Shown: piece after piece, positions 1 through 7,950 of the stretch
How the letters are laid out: each line of letters starts with the position of its first letter
Position numbering within the stretch: the first letter of the stretch is position 1
NCBI RefSeq assembly: GCF_900103825.1
Contig: NZ_FNIF01000002.1
Span: 1 to 64,000 of the forward strand
Direction: 5' to 3'
Origin: Paenibacillus sp. yr247
Lineage (GTDB): Bacteria; Bacillota; Bacilli; Paenibacillales; NBRC-103111
Length of the DNA stretch: 64,000 bases
Notes under the pieces: generated by a model
Told to the model about the DNA's origin: nothing
Database searches by the model: none
Seen by the model: only the letters and a program-made list of their open reading frames with translations
Made by a program: the position numbers and the translations under genes

Positions 1-441
1 AGCATTCTCCATGCGTAAACGTTCTACTTCTGCCTGTAAAGCCTCGGATGAGCCTTCAACTGGAGTTGGTTTCTTTGTATCTTCTTTCATGGATGGACGC
101 CCCTTTTTCTTTGATATGAGGGCGTCTATTCCACCTGCTTCGAATTGCCTCTTCCACTTAAGTACTGTGTAATCTGAAGACAAATTAAATCGAGCGGCGG
201 TCTCATTGATAGATGCCCCAAATTCGTTCATGTAATTGAGTACATCTATTTTAAATTGAATCTCGTGATTTGTATACGAAGAGGTAATTCCTTCCTCTCC
301 ATGTTTTTGATAACGTAATACCCATCTTTTTAGTGGCGCAGTGCTCATATTTCGTTCTTCTGCAATTGTTTTATACGACGCTTTACCTTCTAGATAAGCC
401 AGGACTGCCTCTAATTTCTCCTCGGTTGAATATTTAGCCAA
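1..441 (-). CDS. IS3-family transposase OrfA (IS150-group-like), 3' end outside window
   Basis: The readable 147 residues contain two helix-turn-helix units in tandem. The first is around residues 5-45 (STEEKLEAVLAYLEG ... IAEERNMSTAPLKRWV). The second is around 65-105 and ends in TVLKWKRQFEAGGIDAL, followed by the KKKGRPSM segment typical of IS150-type OrfA proteins. The chosen start is TTG at 441, eight bases after GGAGGTG; no ATG is better placed. OrfA normally provides DNA binding and is joined to the DDE-containing OrfB by programmed frameshifting. OrfB is not in the window. The protein reads open to position 1, so the copy may be intact beyond the edge. Confidence 0.85.
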   Translation of the reverse strand, partial: MAKYSTEEKLEAVLAYLEGKASYKTIAEERNMSTAPLKRWVLRYQKHGEEGITSSYTNHEIQFKIDVLNYMNEFGASINETAARFNLSSDYTVLKWKRQFEAGGIDALISKKKGRPSMKEDTKKPTPVEGSSEALQAEVERLRMENA

Positions 442-445
442 AAAA

Positions 446-490
446 ACTGCACCTCCAATTGTTAGACTGTGTCTAACAATTGGGGTGCAG
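446..490. repeat. Inverted repeat at IS end overlapping the orfA ribosome site
   Basis: CCAATTGTTAGAC at 455-467 and GTCTAACAATTGG at 471-483 are perfect 13-base complements around a 3-base loop. Pairing extends to CTGCAC/GTGCAG with one extra base in the left arm. On the orfA transcript the GGAGGTG ribosome site lies in the 3' arm. Confidence 0.85.
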
Positions 491-563
491 TTCACATTGC
501 GGCAGCTCCTTTCGCTTATGCACGTTTATTTCAAGATAACGCCGATTCCGCAGATGACACCGT

Positions 564-612
564 AAAAATAATAAAAGCCTATACACTTCCCCGAGAGGAC
601 TTGTATAGGCTT
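564..612 (-). terminator. Rho-independent terminator of the YebC-family gene
   Basis: Read on the minus strand, AAGCCTATACA pairs with TGTATAGGCTT (stem arms 575-585 and 602-612) and is followed by TTATTATTTTT. Confidence 0.85.
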
Positions 613-628
613 CATTATTTTATAACCA

Positions 629-1369
629 TTAACCAATCCGCTGCATTTCTTCTTCACTAATCTCGAAATTAGCAAAAACGTCCTGCACATCGTCATTATC
701 ATCAAAAGCATCCATCATTTTAAGCAATTTTTCCGCATTTTCACCTTCCACATTAACCGTATTCTGTGGAAGCCAACGAACAGCTGCGGAGCTGAAACGG
801 AAGCCTTCCTTCTCCAGCGAACCTTTGACGCTTTCGATTTCATGCGGATGTGTAATAATCTCAAAGCTCTCATCCGAAGTAGTCAAATCTTCAGCGCCGG
901 CGTCAAGAACTTGCAGCATCAGCTCGTCCTCTTTCACTTCGAACTCCTCGCGATTCAGTACAAGAACGCCCTTCTCATCAAACATATACGCTACGCAGCC
1001 TGATTCACCCATATTTCCGCCGCGTTTATTAAATACAGCACGAACATCCGCAGCAGACCGATTTCGGTTATCTGTCAGACACTTTACCATGATGGCAACC
1101 CCGCCCGGACCATATCCCTCATAGAAAATTTCTTCGTATTCCACGTTATCGCCATCGCCTGTAGCTTTCTTGATGGCACGTTCGATATTATCATTTGGCA
1201 TTTGAACCTGGCGTGCATTCATAATAGCCGTTTTCAATGCATAGTTAGCATCCGGATTTGATCCGCCTTTGCGGGCAGCAACATAAATCTCGCGCCCCAA
1301 TTTAACAAATTGATTATTTTTGGCCTGATCGGCTTTTCCTTTACGGTCTTTAAACAATTTGAATTTCAT
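629..1369 (-). CDS. YebC/PmpR-family protein
   Basis: This 246-residue protein has the full YebC fold signature. The N-terminal domain carries the conserved FVKLGREIYVAARKGG stretch and ERAIKKATG, followed by YEGYGPGGVAIMVKCLTDNRNR and then NKRGGNMGESGCVAYMF. YebC proteins were described as DNA-binding regulators; newer work links the family to relief of ribosome stalling at proline-rich sequences, so the exact role is open. It resembles the second Bacillus paralogue type more than the form beginning MAGHSKW. The start at 1369 (MKFKLFKDRKGK) is preferred over an in-frame ATG at 1393, because an AGGGGAG site precedes it and the extra residues do not fit the family. It is monocistronic with its own terminator. 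Confidence 0.88.
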   Translation of the reverse strand: MKFKLFKDRKGKADQAKNNQFVKLGREIYVAARKGGSNPDANYALKTAIMNARQVQMPNDNIERAIKKATGDGDNVEYEEIFYEGYGPGGVAIMVKCLTDNRNRSAADVRAVFNKRGGNMGESGCVAYMFDEKGVLVLNREEFEVKEDELMLQVLDAGAEDLTTSDESFEIITHPHEIESVKGSLEKEGFRFSSAAVRWLPQNTVNVEGENAEKLLKMMDAFDDNDDVQDVFANFEISEEEMQRIG

Positions 1370-1444
1370 TGGTTTAAACGCTCCCCTTATCATTTTGCCA
1401 CTCTAGTTTACCATCCAGTCCCATTTCGGTCAAAGGAGAATCGC

Positions 1445-1487
1445 AAAAAAAGACAGCCCCGGTTGAACCCGGGAACTGTCTTTTTTT
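1445..1487 (-). terminator. Rho-independent terminator after the cold-shock gene
   Basis: AAAAAAAGACAG and CTGTCTTTTTTT flank a CCCGGTTGAACCCGGG core. It works for the minus-strand csp gene and could also act in the other direction. Confidence 0.85.
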
Positions 1488-1532
1488 GTTTGTGCTATGA
1501 CACTCTATTTATAAGTGGGAAATCCCAATTTC

Positions 1533-1730
1533 TTATAATTTGGTGACGTTAGCTGCTTGAGGACCACGGTTGCCTTGAGTAATATCAAACTCAACGGATT
1601 GGCCTTCTTCTAATGTTTTGAATCCTTCGCCCTGAATTGCGGAGAAGTGAACGAATACATCGTCGCCTCCATCAACAGAAATGAAACCGTAGCCTTTTTC
1701 TGCGTTAAACCATTTAACTGTACCTTTCAA
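1533..1730 (-). CDS. Cold-shock protein, CspA/CspB family
   Basis: A 65-residue single cold-shock domain, the usual family length. The nucleic-acid-binding motifs are clear: KGYGFI (RNP1) near residues 12-17 and VFVHF (RNP2) near 25-29. These proteins bind single-stranded RNA and DNA and act as RNA chaperones in cold and stationary phase. AGGAGGTTGTTCATTTG gives an ideal ribosome site. A consensus-like sigma-A promoter lies about 45 bases upstream and a strong terminator follows, so it is a single-gene unit. Which paralogue (cspB, cspC or cspD) cannot be decided from one copy. Confidence 0.95.
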   Translation of the reverse strand: MKGTVKWFNAEKGYGFISVDGGDDVFVHFSAIQGEGFKTLEEGQSVEFDITQGNRGPQAANVTKL

Positions 1731-1775
1731 ATGAACAACCTCCTAAAAATATCGCCATCTGTGACGAATAAGGAA

Positions 1776-1804
1776 ATTATACCATCTTAAGGGGGATAAA
1801 TCAA
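1776..1804 (-). promoter_or_regulatory. Sigma-A promoter of the cold-shock gene
   Basis: On the minus strand TTGATT, a 17-base spacer, and TATAAT. The transcript leader to the start codon would be about 40 bases. Confidence 0.85.
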
Positions 1805-1857
1805 CGAAAAAAAAGGGACGGATAAGCTAATATTTGTTGATGTACCAACGTTTTCCT

Positions 1858-2574
1858 CTATGCAGAGGGGTGTTTAATTATGCATAAAAATTCATGAGAA
1901 TTTGGCAAAAAAGGCAATCTCGCTACCCTTTTTTGAGCCGAAAACCCTTCCATTGCGAGCCCACTTATTAATTCTGAAAGTCTGCTATATTCGACTGTGC
2001 CAAAATTCAAAAGCGGATAAATACGCACTTCCCCGCCAGGCTTACAAACTCGAACCAGTTCATGAACCGCTGCTTGGTGAAACGCAAAGTCAAACTGTTC
2101 TTCATATAGAAAGAGAAAGTGACTGCATAAGACGAGATCGAAGCTTGCATCCTCAAATGGAAGCGAAGGGAGAAAAGACACATGATACCTCGATGCTGCA
2201 TCATAACTGGAGTAATCCTTTACAAATCGCCTAAGACTCTCGACACGCCCTTTTCTGTGTTTCTCAATGGAACCATAATAACTCCAGTCATATACATCTT
2301 GGAGCTTCTCCATTTTGGCAGCAACAAGGTCGATCTCATGCAAACCATGCGCAGCAATAGCCTCAGCTGATTTCTCATACAGAGGATCAACCGCCTCTGA
2401 GAAAATACCTAACTGCCTCGCTTCTGTTGTAAATGAAGACGCGCCACCAGCTACGTCTAAGACGCGTTTTCCGATTAAATCTTCCGACCGCAAAATAAAC
2501 ATCTTCTCGTATTCCGCGTACGATCTTGAGGTCATGGCGACCCCAACCTGCTCATAAACACGCTTTTGCTCCAT
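1858..2574 (-). CDS. Class I SAM-dependent methyltransferase
   Basis: The 238-residue protein has methyltransferase motif I as KRVLDVAGGASSFT near residues 36-49. An acidic loop follows (EAVDPLY), then FEDASFDLVLCSHFLFLY as the motif IV region and ELVRVCKPGGEVRIYPLL as the post-IV strand. Substrate is unknown; the organisation resembles small-molecule methyltransferases of the Methyltransf_11/25 type. An ATG two codons upstream (2580) is possible, but the AGAGGAG site is better spaced for 2574. It stands alone, divergent from the next gene. Confidence 0.82.
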   Translation of the reverse strand: MEQKRVYEQVGVAMTSRSYAEYEKMFILRSEDLIGKRVLDVAGGASSFTTEARQLGIFSEAVDPLYEKSAEAIAAHGLHEIDLVAAKMEKLQDVYDWSYYGSIEKHRKGRVESLRRFVKDYSSYDAASRYHVSFLPSLPFEDASFDLVLCSHFLFLYEEQFDFAFHQAAVHELVRVCKPGGEVRIYPLLNFGTVEYSRLSELISGLAMEGFSAQKRVARLPFLPNSHEFLCIIKHPSA

Positions 2575-2774
2575 GCTCATCTCTCCTCTTCTCGGCTCAT
2601 GTCTTCATTAAAACTGGCTCATCACCCATTCCCTCTGGAAAGGATTAGGAGGATTTTATCATGGGATCACCTAACCAAGCAACAGGAAAATCACGACTGC
2701 CTGTTTGGAAATAGCCTCTATTTGTGGTACGATTGCAAATATCTTTGAGTTCAATGTAGAAACGAGGAAAAACT

Positions 2775-3020
2775 GTGTCAAATCAACCTTTTAAGAAACA
2801 TACCATCTACAAAAAAGACAAATGGAACATGCTGAATGTCGAGGTACAAGGCACTAAAATCGTACTGACAGAAATCACCGATCAATGGGGCGAAGAGTGT
2901 CACACCTTCATTGGACGACCAGCTATGATGCATTGGGCAAACGAGCGTTTTGCTAAGGATAAATTCCAAGGTACTGAAGAAGAATGGCAAGCCATTATGG
3001 ATGCTTTCAAAGAAGTATAA
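2775..3020 (+). CDS. Conserved hypothetical protein, 81 aa
   Basis: A soluble, charged protein rich in Trp (KWNML, DQWGEE, MHWANE, EEWQAI) that I do not recognise. It starts with GTG at 2775 after an ACGAGGAAA ribosome site. Sequence composition and codon use match the neighbours. It ends just before the promoter of the manganese riboswitch, without a clear terminator between them. No membrane segment, cysteine pair or known motif is visible. Confidence 0.7.
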   Translation: MSNQPFKKHTIYKKDKWNMLNVEVQGTKIVLTEITDQWGEECHTFIGRPAMMHWANERFAKDKFQGTEEEWQAIMDAFKEV

Positions 3021-3038
3021 TCCTATGGTCAGAATGCC

Positions 3039-3067
3039 TTGACTTTCACATCCTGCCTTCTTATAAT
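3039..3067 (+). promoter_or_regulatory. Sigma-A promoter of the riboswitch-terC transcript
   Basis: TTGACT (3039-3044), 17-base spacer, TATAAT (3062-3067), placed just upstream of the aptamer. Confidence 0.88.
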
Positions 3068-3088
3068 TAACGTATAAGTTCATAGTTT

Positions 3089-3217
3089 TTACTCCAAAGG
3101 GGAGTAGCTGATACAGTAAAGTCGTCAATTCGGATCCTCATCAGATCCCGGCTTTATTGGCAACGACAAACGTTGTTAGCAAGACCTTTGCCATGTTTAT
3201 TGGTGAAGGTCTTTTTT
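3089..3217 (+). promoter_or_regulatory. yybP-ykoY manganese riboswitch with terminator
   Basis: The aptamer shows the family's invariant pieces in order: AAAGGGGAGTAGCTG, then GTCGTCAATTCGGATC, GGCAACGACA, and GTTGTTAGCAAGACCTTTGCC. The last segment continues into a terminator hairpin whose arms AGACCTT and AAGGTCT (about 3182-3212) precede TTTTTT. Family knowledge says it senses Mn2+ and turns on exporters such as TerC/YkoY and YybP, which matches the downstream gene. Confidence 0.92.
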
Positions 3218-3225
3218 GATGAATT

Positions 3226-3264
3226 AGAGCCTTCACCGGTCATCGGTGCTAGGCTCTATTTTTT
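3226..3264 (+). terminator. Second terminator between the riboswitch and terC
   Basis: AGAGCC and GGCTCT enclose an inner CACCG-GTCAT-CGGTG hairpin and are followed by ATTTTTTT. It lies after the riboswitch terminator and about 30 bases before the terC start codon. Confidence 0.8.
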
Positions 3265-3294
3265 TCAAAAATATGCTAAAGGGAGTGTTGGCTT

Positions 3295-4131
3295 ATGGAT
3301 TGGTTATCAACTGGCTTCTTCATCTCGTTACTCAGCATTATTCTCATTGACTTGGTACTTGCTGGGGATAACGCGATCGTCATCGGTATGGCTGCTCGCA
3401 ATTTGAAAAAGGATACACAAAAGCAAGTCATTCTCTGGGGTATGCTAGGCGCCATCATCATTCGAGCACTGGCAACATTAGTCGTCGTTACGCTTTTGAA
3501 AATTCCTGGCCTTCTTTTAGCAGGGGGTATCCTGCTCCTCTGGATTTCGTATAAGCTTCTTAGTGAAAAGAAAAATCACGAACAGGTTCAGGCCAAAGAG
3601 AGCATGTGGGCGGCCATTCGGACGATTGTTATTGCTGATGCGGTTATGGGTCTCGATAATGTTATCGCTGTAGCCGGCGCTGCCCATGGTGATTTCCTAC
3701 TTGTCATTATTGGCCTGCTGGTAAGTGTACCTATTGTTGTCTGGGGCAGTACGCTGTTCATCAAATGGATTGAGACATATCCGTGGATCATTTACATCGG
3801 TGCAGGTGTGCTCGTATTGACCGCAGGAAAAATGATTACCGGTGAGAGGTTCCTTGCCCCTTATTTCGATTCTAACCCGCTTGGCAAATGGTTGTTTATA
3901 GGTTTACTTATCGTCGTTGTGCTTGCAGCTGGAAAATGGTCGAAAATGGTTGGCTACCTGGTGGAAGTCGGGGATCGCGGTCAGCTTACACTTCCTAAGG
4001 AATTAAGTGACGAAGCACACATAGTTCCTGAAGATCGCTTTACGGTCAAAATGGATTCCCGTGGCAAACTAATTCTAGTCAAGGCTGAGGAGGATGAAAA
4101 CCCGGGCGAAACTATGCAGCATGCCGGCTGA
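3295..4131 (+). CDS. TerC-family membrane protein (YkoY-like) with C-terminal AbrB-like hairpin domain
   Basis: The first ~215 residues form a TerC protein with seven or so hydrophobic helices and the two diagnostic acidic motifs, DLVLAGDNAIVIG (19-31) and DAVMGLDNVIAVAG (about 115-128). TerC/YkoY proteins are membrane proteins implicated in Mn2+ efflux or metalation of exported proteins; the Mn riboswitch upstream fits. Residues about 225-264 read VGDRGQLTLPKEL, then EDRFTVKMDSRGKLILV. This closely resembles the SpoVT/AbrB/MazE swapped-hairpin fold and would lie on the cytoplasmic side after the last helix. Start ATG 3295 follows GGGAGTG. At 278 residues it is longer than a bare TerC protein. 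Confidence 0.88.
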   Translation: MDWLSTGFFISLLSIILIDLVLAGDNAIVIGMAARNLKKDTQKQVILWGMLGAIIIRALATLVVVTLLKIPGLLLAGGILLLWISYKLLSEKKNHEQVQAKESMWAAIRTIVIADAVMGLDNVIAVAGAAHGDFLLVIIGLLVSVPIVVWGSTLFIKWIETYPWIIYIGAGVLVLTAGKMITGERFLAPYFDSNPLGKWLFIGLLIVVVLAAGKWSKMVGYLVEVGDRGQLTLPKELSDEAHIVPEDRFTVKMDSRGKLILVKAEEDENPGETMQHAG

Positions 4132-4219
4132 AAAAGGAGTTTCCCTTTACACAGCGAAAGTTACTATCATGCGTTAATGAGCAAGTGTCATATTCTATAG
4201 GGATAAGGATGATTCTACA

Positions 4220-4402
4220 ATGACCGATTCCGGATCTATACTCACATTTATACTTGTATCCTTCTGCCTATCCATCATTTTGATTATGAAAAAAGACAGT
4301 CTTCCGGCACAAATGAAACGATACCTAGCCTTGTTGGCGATTGTAATGGTCTCGTTATCCTTTGTACTTATCTTAATCAGCTTCTTTGGAGCCGGAAAGT
4401 AA
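4220..4402 (+). CDS. Small hypothetical membrane protein, 60 aa
   Basis: Two hydrophobic helices (about residues 7-23 and 35-57) joined by a short basic loop KKDSLPAQMKRY. This predicts a hairpin in the membrane. ATG 4220 follows GGATAAGGATG. No family recognised. It lies between terC and pepF on the same strand with short gaps, so it may be co-transcribed with either. Confidence 0.6.
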   Translation: MTDSGSILTFILVSFCLSIILIMKKDSLPAQMKRYLALLAIVMVSLSFVLILISFFGAGK

Positions 4403-4650
4403 ATTTACTTTCTTCCAGCTTTTTCATATAATCATAAATGAATGAGTTAACGGTCATACTAGGTGAAAACCATGTTATGGGATTTTATCAAGCTCTCTCC
4501 ACATGGGTAAATGCCGGGAGCGTGACCGTAATGCGCTGGATCTATGTGACTGCGGCAATGGGACTTCTTCTGAGCTCGATCCCAGCAGCCGATTTACATG
4601 CAAAAGAAAATAGGTTACCCCAATCTCAAAACAAGGACAGGAGGGCTTCG

Positions 4651-6441
4651 ATGACTCAACTATTGGAACGTAAGCAAGTACCGGCCGAGCACCGCTGGAA
4701 TCTGGAGGATTTATTTCCCGATCAGAAGGCTTGGGAAAAGGAATTTCAGAATGTGAAGAACTCGCTTGGCAAGATTAGCGCCTTCCAAGGAAAACTTAGC
4801 GATCCCGCTACGGTTAAGCAATGTTTCCAGTTAGAAGATGAGGTCTCTGTGAAAACAGAAAGACTGTATGTTTATGCCAATATGAAACACCATGAAGATA
4901 CCGCAGAACCCACCTACCAGGCCTTATCGGATAAAGCAAAAAAAATTAGCGTCGAAGTGGGAGAAGCGCTCTCCTTTGTTTCGCCTGAAATTCTAAGTTT
5001 ATCGGATGAAAAACTGCAGCAGCTGGTGAATGATCCTTCTTTATCTTTCTATAAAGACACACTCGAAGAAATGATTCGTCAGAAGCCGCATACGCTATCG
5101 AAGGATCAGGAAGCTTTGCTTGCCCAAGCTGGTAATATGGCTGGTGCGCCTAGCACGATCTTCGGTATGCTGAATAATGCCGATTTGAAATTTCCGAAGA
5201 TTAAGAACGAAAAAGGCGAGGAAGTCGAACTCACACACGGAAGTTACATACAATTCCTAGAGAGCCGTGATCCTGAAATACGGAAAAATGCGTTCCATGC
5301 TGTCTACGAAACTTACCGCAGTCATAAGAATACAATTGGCGCTACACTCAGCGCGAATATAAATAAAAATATTTTTTATGCCAAGGCTCGTCACTATCCC
5401 TCCGTTCTGGAATCCACTCTCTTTGGGGATAACATCAAGAAGGAAGTGTACACGAACTTAATTTCCACTATTCACGACTCTCTGCCGCAGTTGCAGCGTT
5501 ATTTGAAGCTTCGCAAGAAGCTGCTTAAAGTCGATGAATTACATATGTATGACCTGTTCGCGCCGCTGGTTGAAGAGTTCAAAATGGATATCACCTACCA
5601 GCAGGCCAAAGAAGAAATCAAGAAAAGCTTAGCTCCACTGGGCGAAAACTACTTGAAAATTCTTCAAGAAGGCTTCGATAACCACTGGATCGATGTGTAC
5701 GAGAACAAGAACAAGCGTAACGGCGCGTACAGCTGGGGTGCCTATGGCACGCATCCTTACGTGCTGCTAAATCATAAAGACAACTTGAACAGTATGTTCA
5801 CATTGACACATGAAATGGGTCATGCCATTCATTCGTATTTGTCCGACGAGAACCAGGAGTACCGCTATGCGCAGTATACGATCTTCCTTGCGGAAGTCGC
5901 TTCTACGCTTAATGAGGCACTGCTCATGGACTATTTATTGAAACGTGTAACCGATCCGAAAGAGAAGCTCTATCTGCTTACATACTACGCCGATCAGTTC
6001 CGGACCACGGTATTCCGTCAGACAATGTTTGCCGAATTCGAAATGATTACACACGAGAAATCCGAAAAAGGGGACTCCCTGACACCGCAAGAGTTCAGCG
6101 AAATCTACTACGGCTTGAATAAGCTGTACCATGGGAATGACATGGTCGTGGATCAGGATATCGAGATGGAATGGGCTCGTATTCCTCACTTCTATAACAG
6201 CTTCTATGTGTACAAATATGCGACGGGCTTCTCAGCGGCAACCAGCTTTGCAAAGCAAATCCTAGATGAAGGCCAGCCTGCGGTTGATCGTTACCTGGGC
6301 TTCCTGAAGAGCGGCGGCAGCGACTACTCGCTGAACATCCTGAAGAAGGCCGGCGTAGATATGTCCACACCGGAGCCTATCAAGCAAGCAATGAGTGTCT
6401 TCAGCTCATTACTTGATCAGATGGAAGAGCTAACAAAGTAA
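4651..6441 (+). CDS. pepF: Oligoendopeptidase F (M3B family)
   Basis: From the preferred start the protein has 596 residues, the usual length for PepF. The zinc site HEMGHAIH is encoded from 5809, and the downstream glutamate ligand lies in the LAEVASTLNEALL region. N-terminal residues PAEHRWNLEDLFPDQKAWEKE are a family hallmark. It cleaves short peptides, normally in the cytosol. The start at 4651 is backed by AGGAGG six bases upstream. The frame is open further back to ATG 4531 and ATG 4438. From 4531 the extra residues look like a signal peptide (a hydrophobic core, then SSIPAADLHA), so a longer exported or anchored form cannot be excluded. Terminator follows. Confidence 0.93.
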   Translation: MTQLLERKQVPAEHRWNLEDLFPDQKAWEKEFQNVKNSLGKISAFQGKLSDPATVKQCFQLEDEVSVKTERLYVYANMKHHEDTAEPTYQALSDKAKKISVEVGEALSFVSPEILSLSDEKLQQLVNDPSLSFYKDTLEEMIRQKPHTLSKDQEALLAQAGNMAGAPSTIFGMLNNADLKFPKIKNEKGEEVELTHGSYIQFLESRDPEIRKNAFHAVYETYRSHKNTIGATLSANINKNIFYAKARHYPSVLESTLFGDNIKKEVYTNLISTIHDSLPQLQRYLKLRKKLLKVDELHMYDLFAPLVEEFKMDITYQQAKEEIKKSLAPLGENYLKILQEGFDNHWIDVYENKNKRNGAYSWGAYGTHPYVLLNHKDNLNSMFTLTHEMGHAIHSYLSDENQEYRYAQYTIFLAEVASTLNEALLMDYLLKRVTDPKEKLYLLTYYADQFRTTVFRQTMFAEFEMITHEKSEKGDSLTPQEFSEIYYGLNKLYHGNDMVVDQDIEMEWARIPHFYNSFYVYKYATGFSAATSFAKQILDEGQPAVDRYLGFLKSGGSDYSLNILKKAGVDMSTPEPIKQAMSVFSSLLDQMEELTK

Positions 6442-6452
6442 TTATTCAGAGG

Positions 6453-6483
6453 AAGGTTGAAGGCGTAAGCTTTCAACCTTTTT
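6453..6483 (+). terminator. Terminator of pepF
   Basis: AAGGTTGAA and TTCAACCTT stem around AGGCGTAAGC-type loop, then TTT. Confidence 0.75.
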
Positions 6484-6506
6484 CCTTATGAAAGGATGAA
6501 TGATGG

Positions 6507-6824
6507 ATGAAAATGCAATGGATTCTTATTTCAGCTTTAGTATTCGCTCTCATAACGGCTGTTTTTGCGGTCGTCAATGTCGAACCGGTCCAAGTCAACT
6601 TCATGTTCGGACAGACGTCCACACCGTTGATCCTTGTCATTTTAACATCCACCTTATTAGGCGGCCTGATTGTCGGACTTTTCGGAATGGTCCGTCAGTA
6701 TAAACTGCAGCGTAAAGTTCGGCAGCTTGAGAAACAGCTGCAGGATGCCTTATTCCCCCCTGCGCCCCCACATGCGGCACAGGACTCAGAACATACCGAA
6801 CCAAACACTTCAACGGTTCATTAA
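6507..6824 (+). CDS. LapA-domain (DUF1049) membrane protein
   Basis: A 105-residue protein with two transmembrane helices (about 3-25 and 42-63). They are separated by VNVEPVQVNFMFGQTSTPL, the characteristic beta-like link of the LapA/DUF1049 family. A coiled-coil segment KLQRKVRQLEKQLQDAL and a Pro/Ala-rich hydrophilic tail follow. In Gram-negatives LapA is tied to lipopolysaccharide assembly; in Firmicutes the role is unknown. Start ATG 6507 follows AAAGGATGA. It is a single-gene unit, closed by a terminator. Confidence 0.85.
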   Translation: MKMQWILISALVFALITAVFAVVNVEPVQVNFMFGQTSTPLILVILTSTLLGGLIVGLFGMVRQYKLQRKVRQLEKQLQDALFPPAPPHAAQDSEHTEPNTSTVH

Positions 6825-6832
6825 GCATGCCA

Positions 6833-6874
6833 AACAACCTTGTTGCACATTTTGGCAGCAGGGTTGTTATTTTA
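6833..6874 (+). terminator. Terminator of the LapA-domain gene
   Basis: AACAACC and GGTTGTT stem, followed by ATTTTAC. It ends within the 3' end of the convergent DUF92 gene. Confidence 0.7.
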
Positions 6875-7681
6875 CACATAAGCGCTTAATAATAGGCATA
6901 CAGTTCCTCCGACTAGCGAGGAGACCGCATTTACCACATCATTGGTCATCATTCCCATACCGCGAATTTGAACGGCTCTTTGCTTACAATGGACCTGCTT
7001 TTCGATTGTTTTCCCGCAAACCTTGCAGCGAAACATGACCTGCCACGTTGCCCCGAGCCAAGAATCGGCTAAAGAACCTATCAAGCCTGAAACAGCACAA
7101 AGTGTGACTAACACTAAAAGTGTCCCCGCCTCATTTCCCGGTTCTCCCATCTGATTAAACCATCCACCAATCAAACCAATGAAGGCTCCTCCCAGCAAGG
7201 AGGCCAGCAGCCCTAATCCAGTTACGCCACCTGAAGTACCCGTAGGGACACGCTTTCCGTTTATAATCGAACGCGGTGTAGACAAGCTCATCCCACCGAT
7301 TTCGGTAGCCCAAGTATCTGCATTAACAGTTGCCATAACCCCAACAAATAACATCCACCAAGCTGGATCTGGCCATACCGCATTCGCTATACATAGCACT
7401 AAACCAAGACCGCCATTCGCAGCAACTTGGCCGGCATCTCGTCTTCCACCTTTGGCATATCCGCTTTCCGCTGCGGTTTTACGTTGATGCTTGAGTTTAG
7501 ATAATAATGTGGAAGAAACGAAAAAAGCGATAAGTGTCCCAAACCAAGCTAAACTGCCCAGTGCAAACATCGCCGTTCCGAGCACTACTGCAGAAACAAA
7601 TCCAGATAAGGCTAGGGATCTCTTCCAGTATGCTGCGCCCGCGATAAGCAAGCTTCCCGCTAAACCCCAAATCCACGCCAT
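6872..7681 (-). CDS. DUF92 family integral membrane protein
   Basis: The 269-residue, very hydrophobic protein carries the DUF92 signatures: GGRRDAGQVAANGGLG near the middle, then VNADTWATEIGGMS and the SGLIGSLADSWLGATWQ segment. Two Cys pairs occur near the C-terminus (CKVCGKTIEKQVHC). The start at 7681 (MAWIWG) has AGGAGG seven bases upstream and is preferred over the in-frame ATG at 7720. Some family members act as prenyl-lipid or phosphatidate transferases; activity here is unknown. Single gene, convergent with the LapA-domain gene. Confidence 0.85.
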   Translation of the reverse strand: MAWIWGLAGSLLIAGAAYWKRSLALSGFVSAVVLGTAMFALGSLAWFGTLIAFFVSSTLLSKLKHQRKTAAESGYAKGGRRDAGQVAANGGLGLVLCIANAVWPDPAWWMLFVGVMATVNADTWATEIGGMSLSTPRSIINGKRVPTGTSGGVTGLGLLASLLGGAFIGLIGGWFNQMGEPGNEAGTLLVLVTLCAVSGLIGSLADSWLGATWQVMFRCKVCGKTIEKQVHCKQRAVQIRGMGMMTNDVVNAVSSLVGGTVCLLLSAYV

Positions 7682-7893
7682 ATGCAGTCCTCCTCTTTTT
7701 CCATATATTACATAATACATTTCATTGACGCTTCATAAATATTTCAACAATCACTATTATTGTATCATAGTCCTTTTCGAGTCTTCAGGCATATAATCTT
7801 CACATTAATTTTCGACAAAATCATTTGCCGGCCATCCTCCGTGTTCGTGATCAATATTCCGATGCTGCATTAGATCCAACCGAAGTTTAACCT

Positions 7894-7946
7894 AATCAAA
7901 AAGGGCACTTCTCTCAGGTCATAATGACTTTAAGAGACTGCCCTTT
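7894..7946 (-). terminator. Terminator of the FAH-family gene
   Basis: On the minus strand AAAGGGCA pairs with TGCCCTTT across a long loop and is followed by TTGATT. The 7682-7893 gap upstream of it holds nothing else I can support. Confidence 0.6.
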
Positions 7947-7950
7947 GTTG

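Larger units (their letters stand above)
1..494 (-). mobile_element. IS3-family insertion sequence, left end (truncated by window edge)
   Basis: The element end is inferred at 494. On the minus strand the sequence there starts TGAACTGCACCCC and runs directly into an IS3-type orfA with a strong ribosome site. IS3 elements usually end in TG...CA, which fits. A near-perfect inverted repeat sits just inside the end (about 446-489). OrfB and the right end lie outside the window, so target duplication and completeness cannot be judged. Confidence 0.8.
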
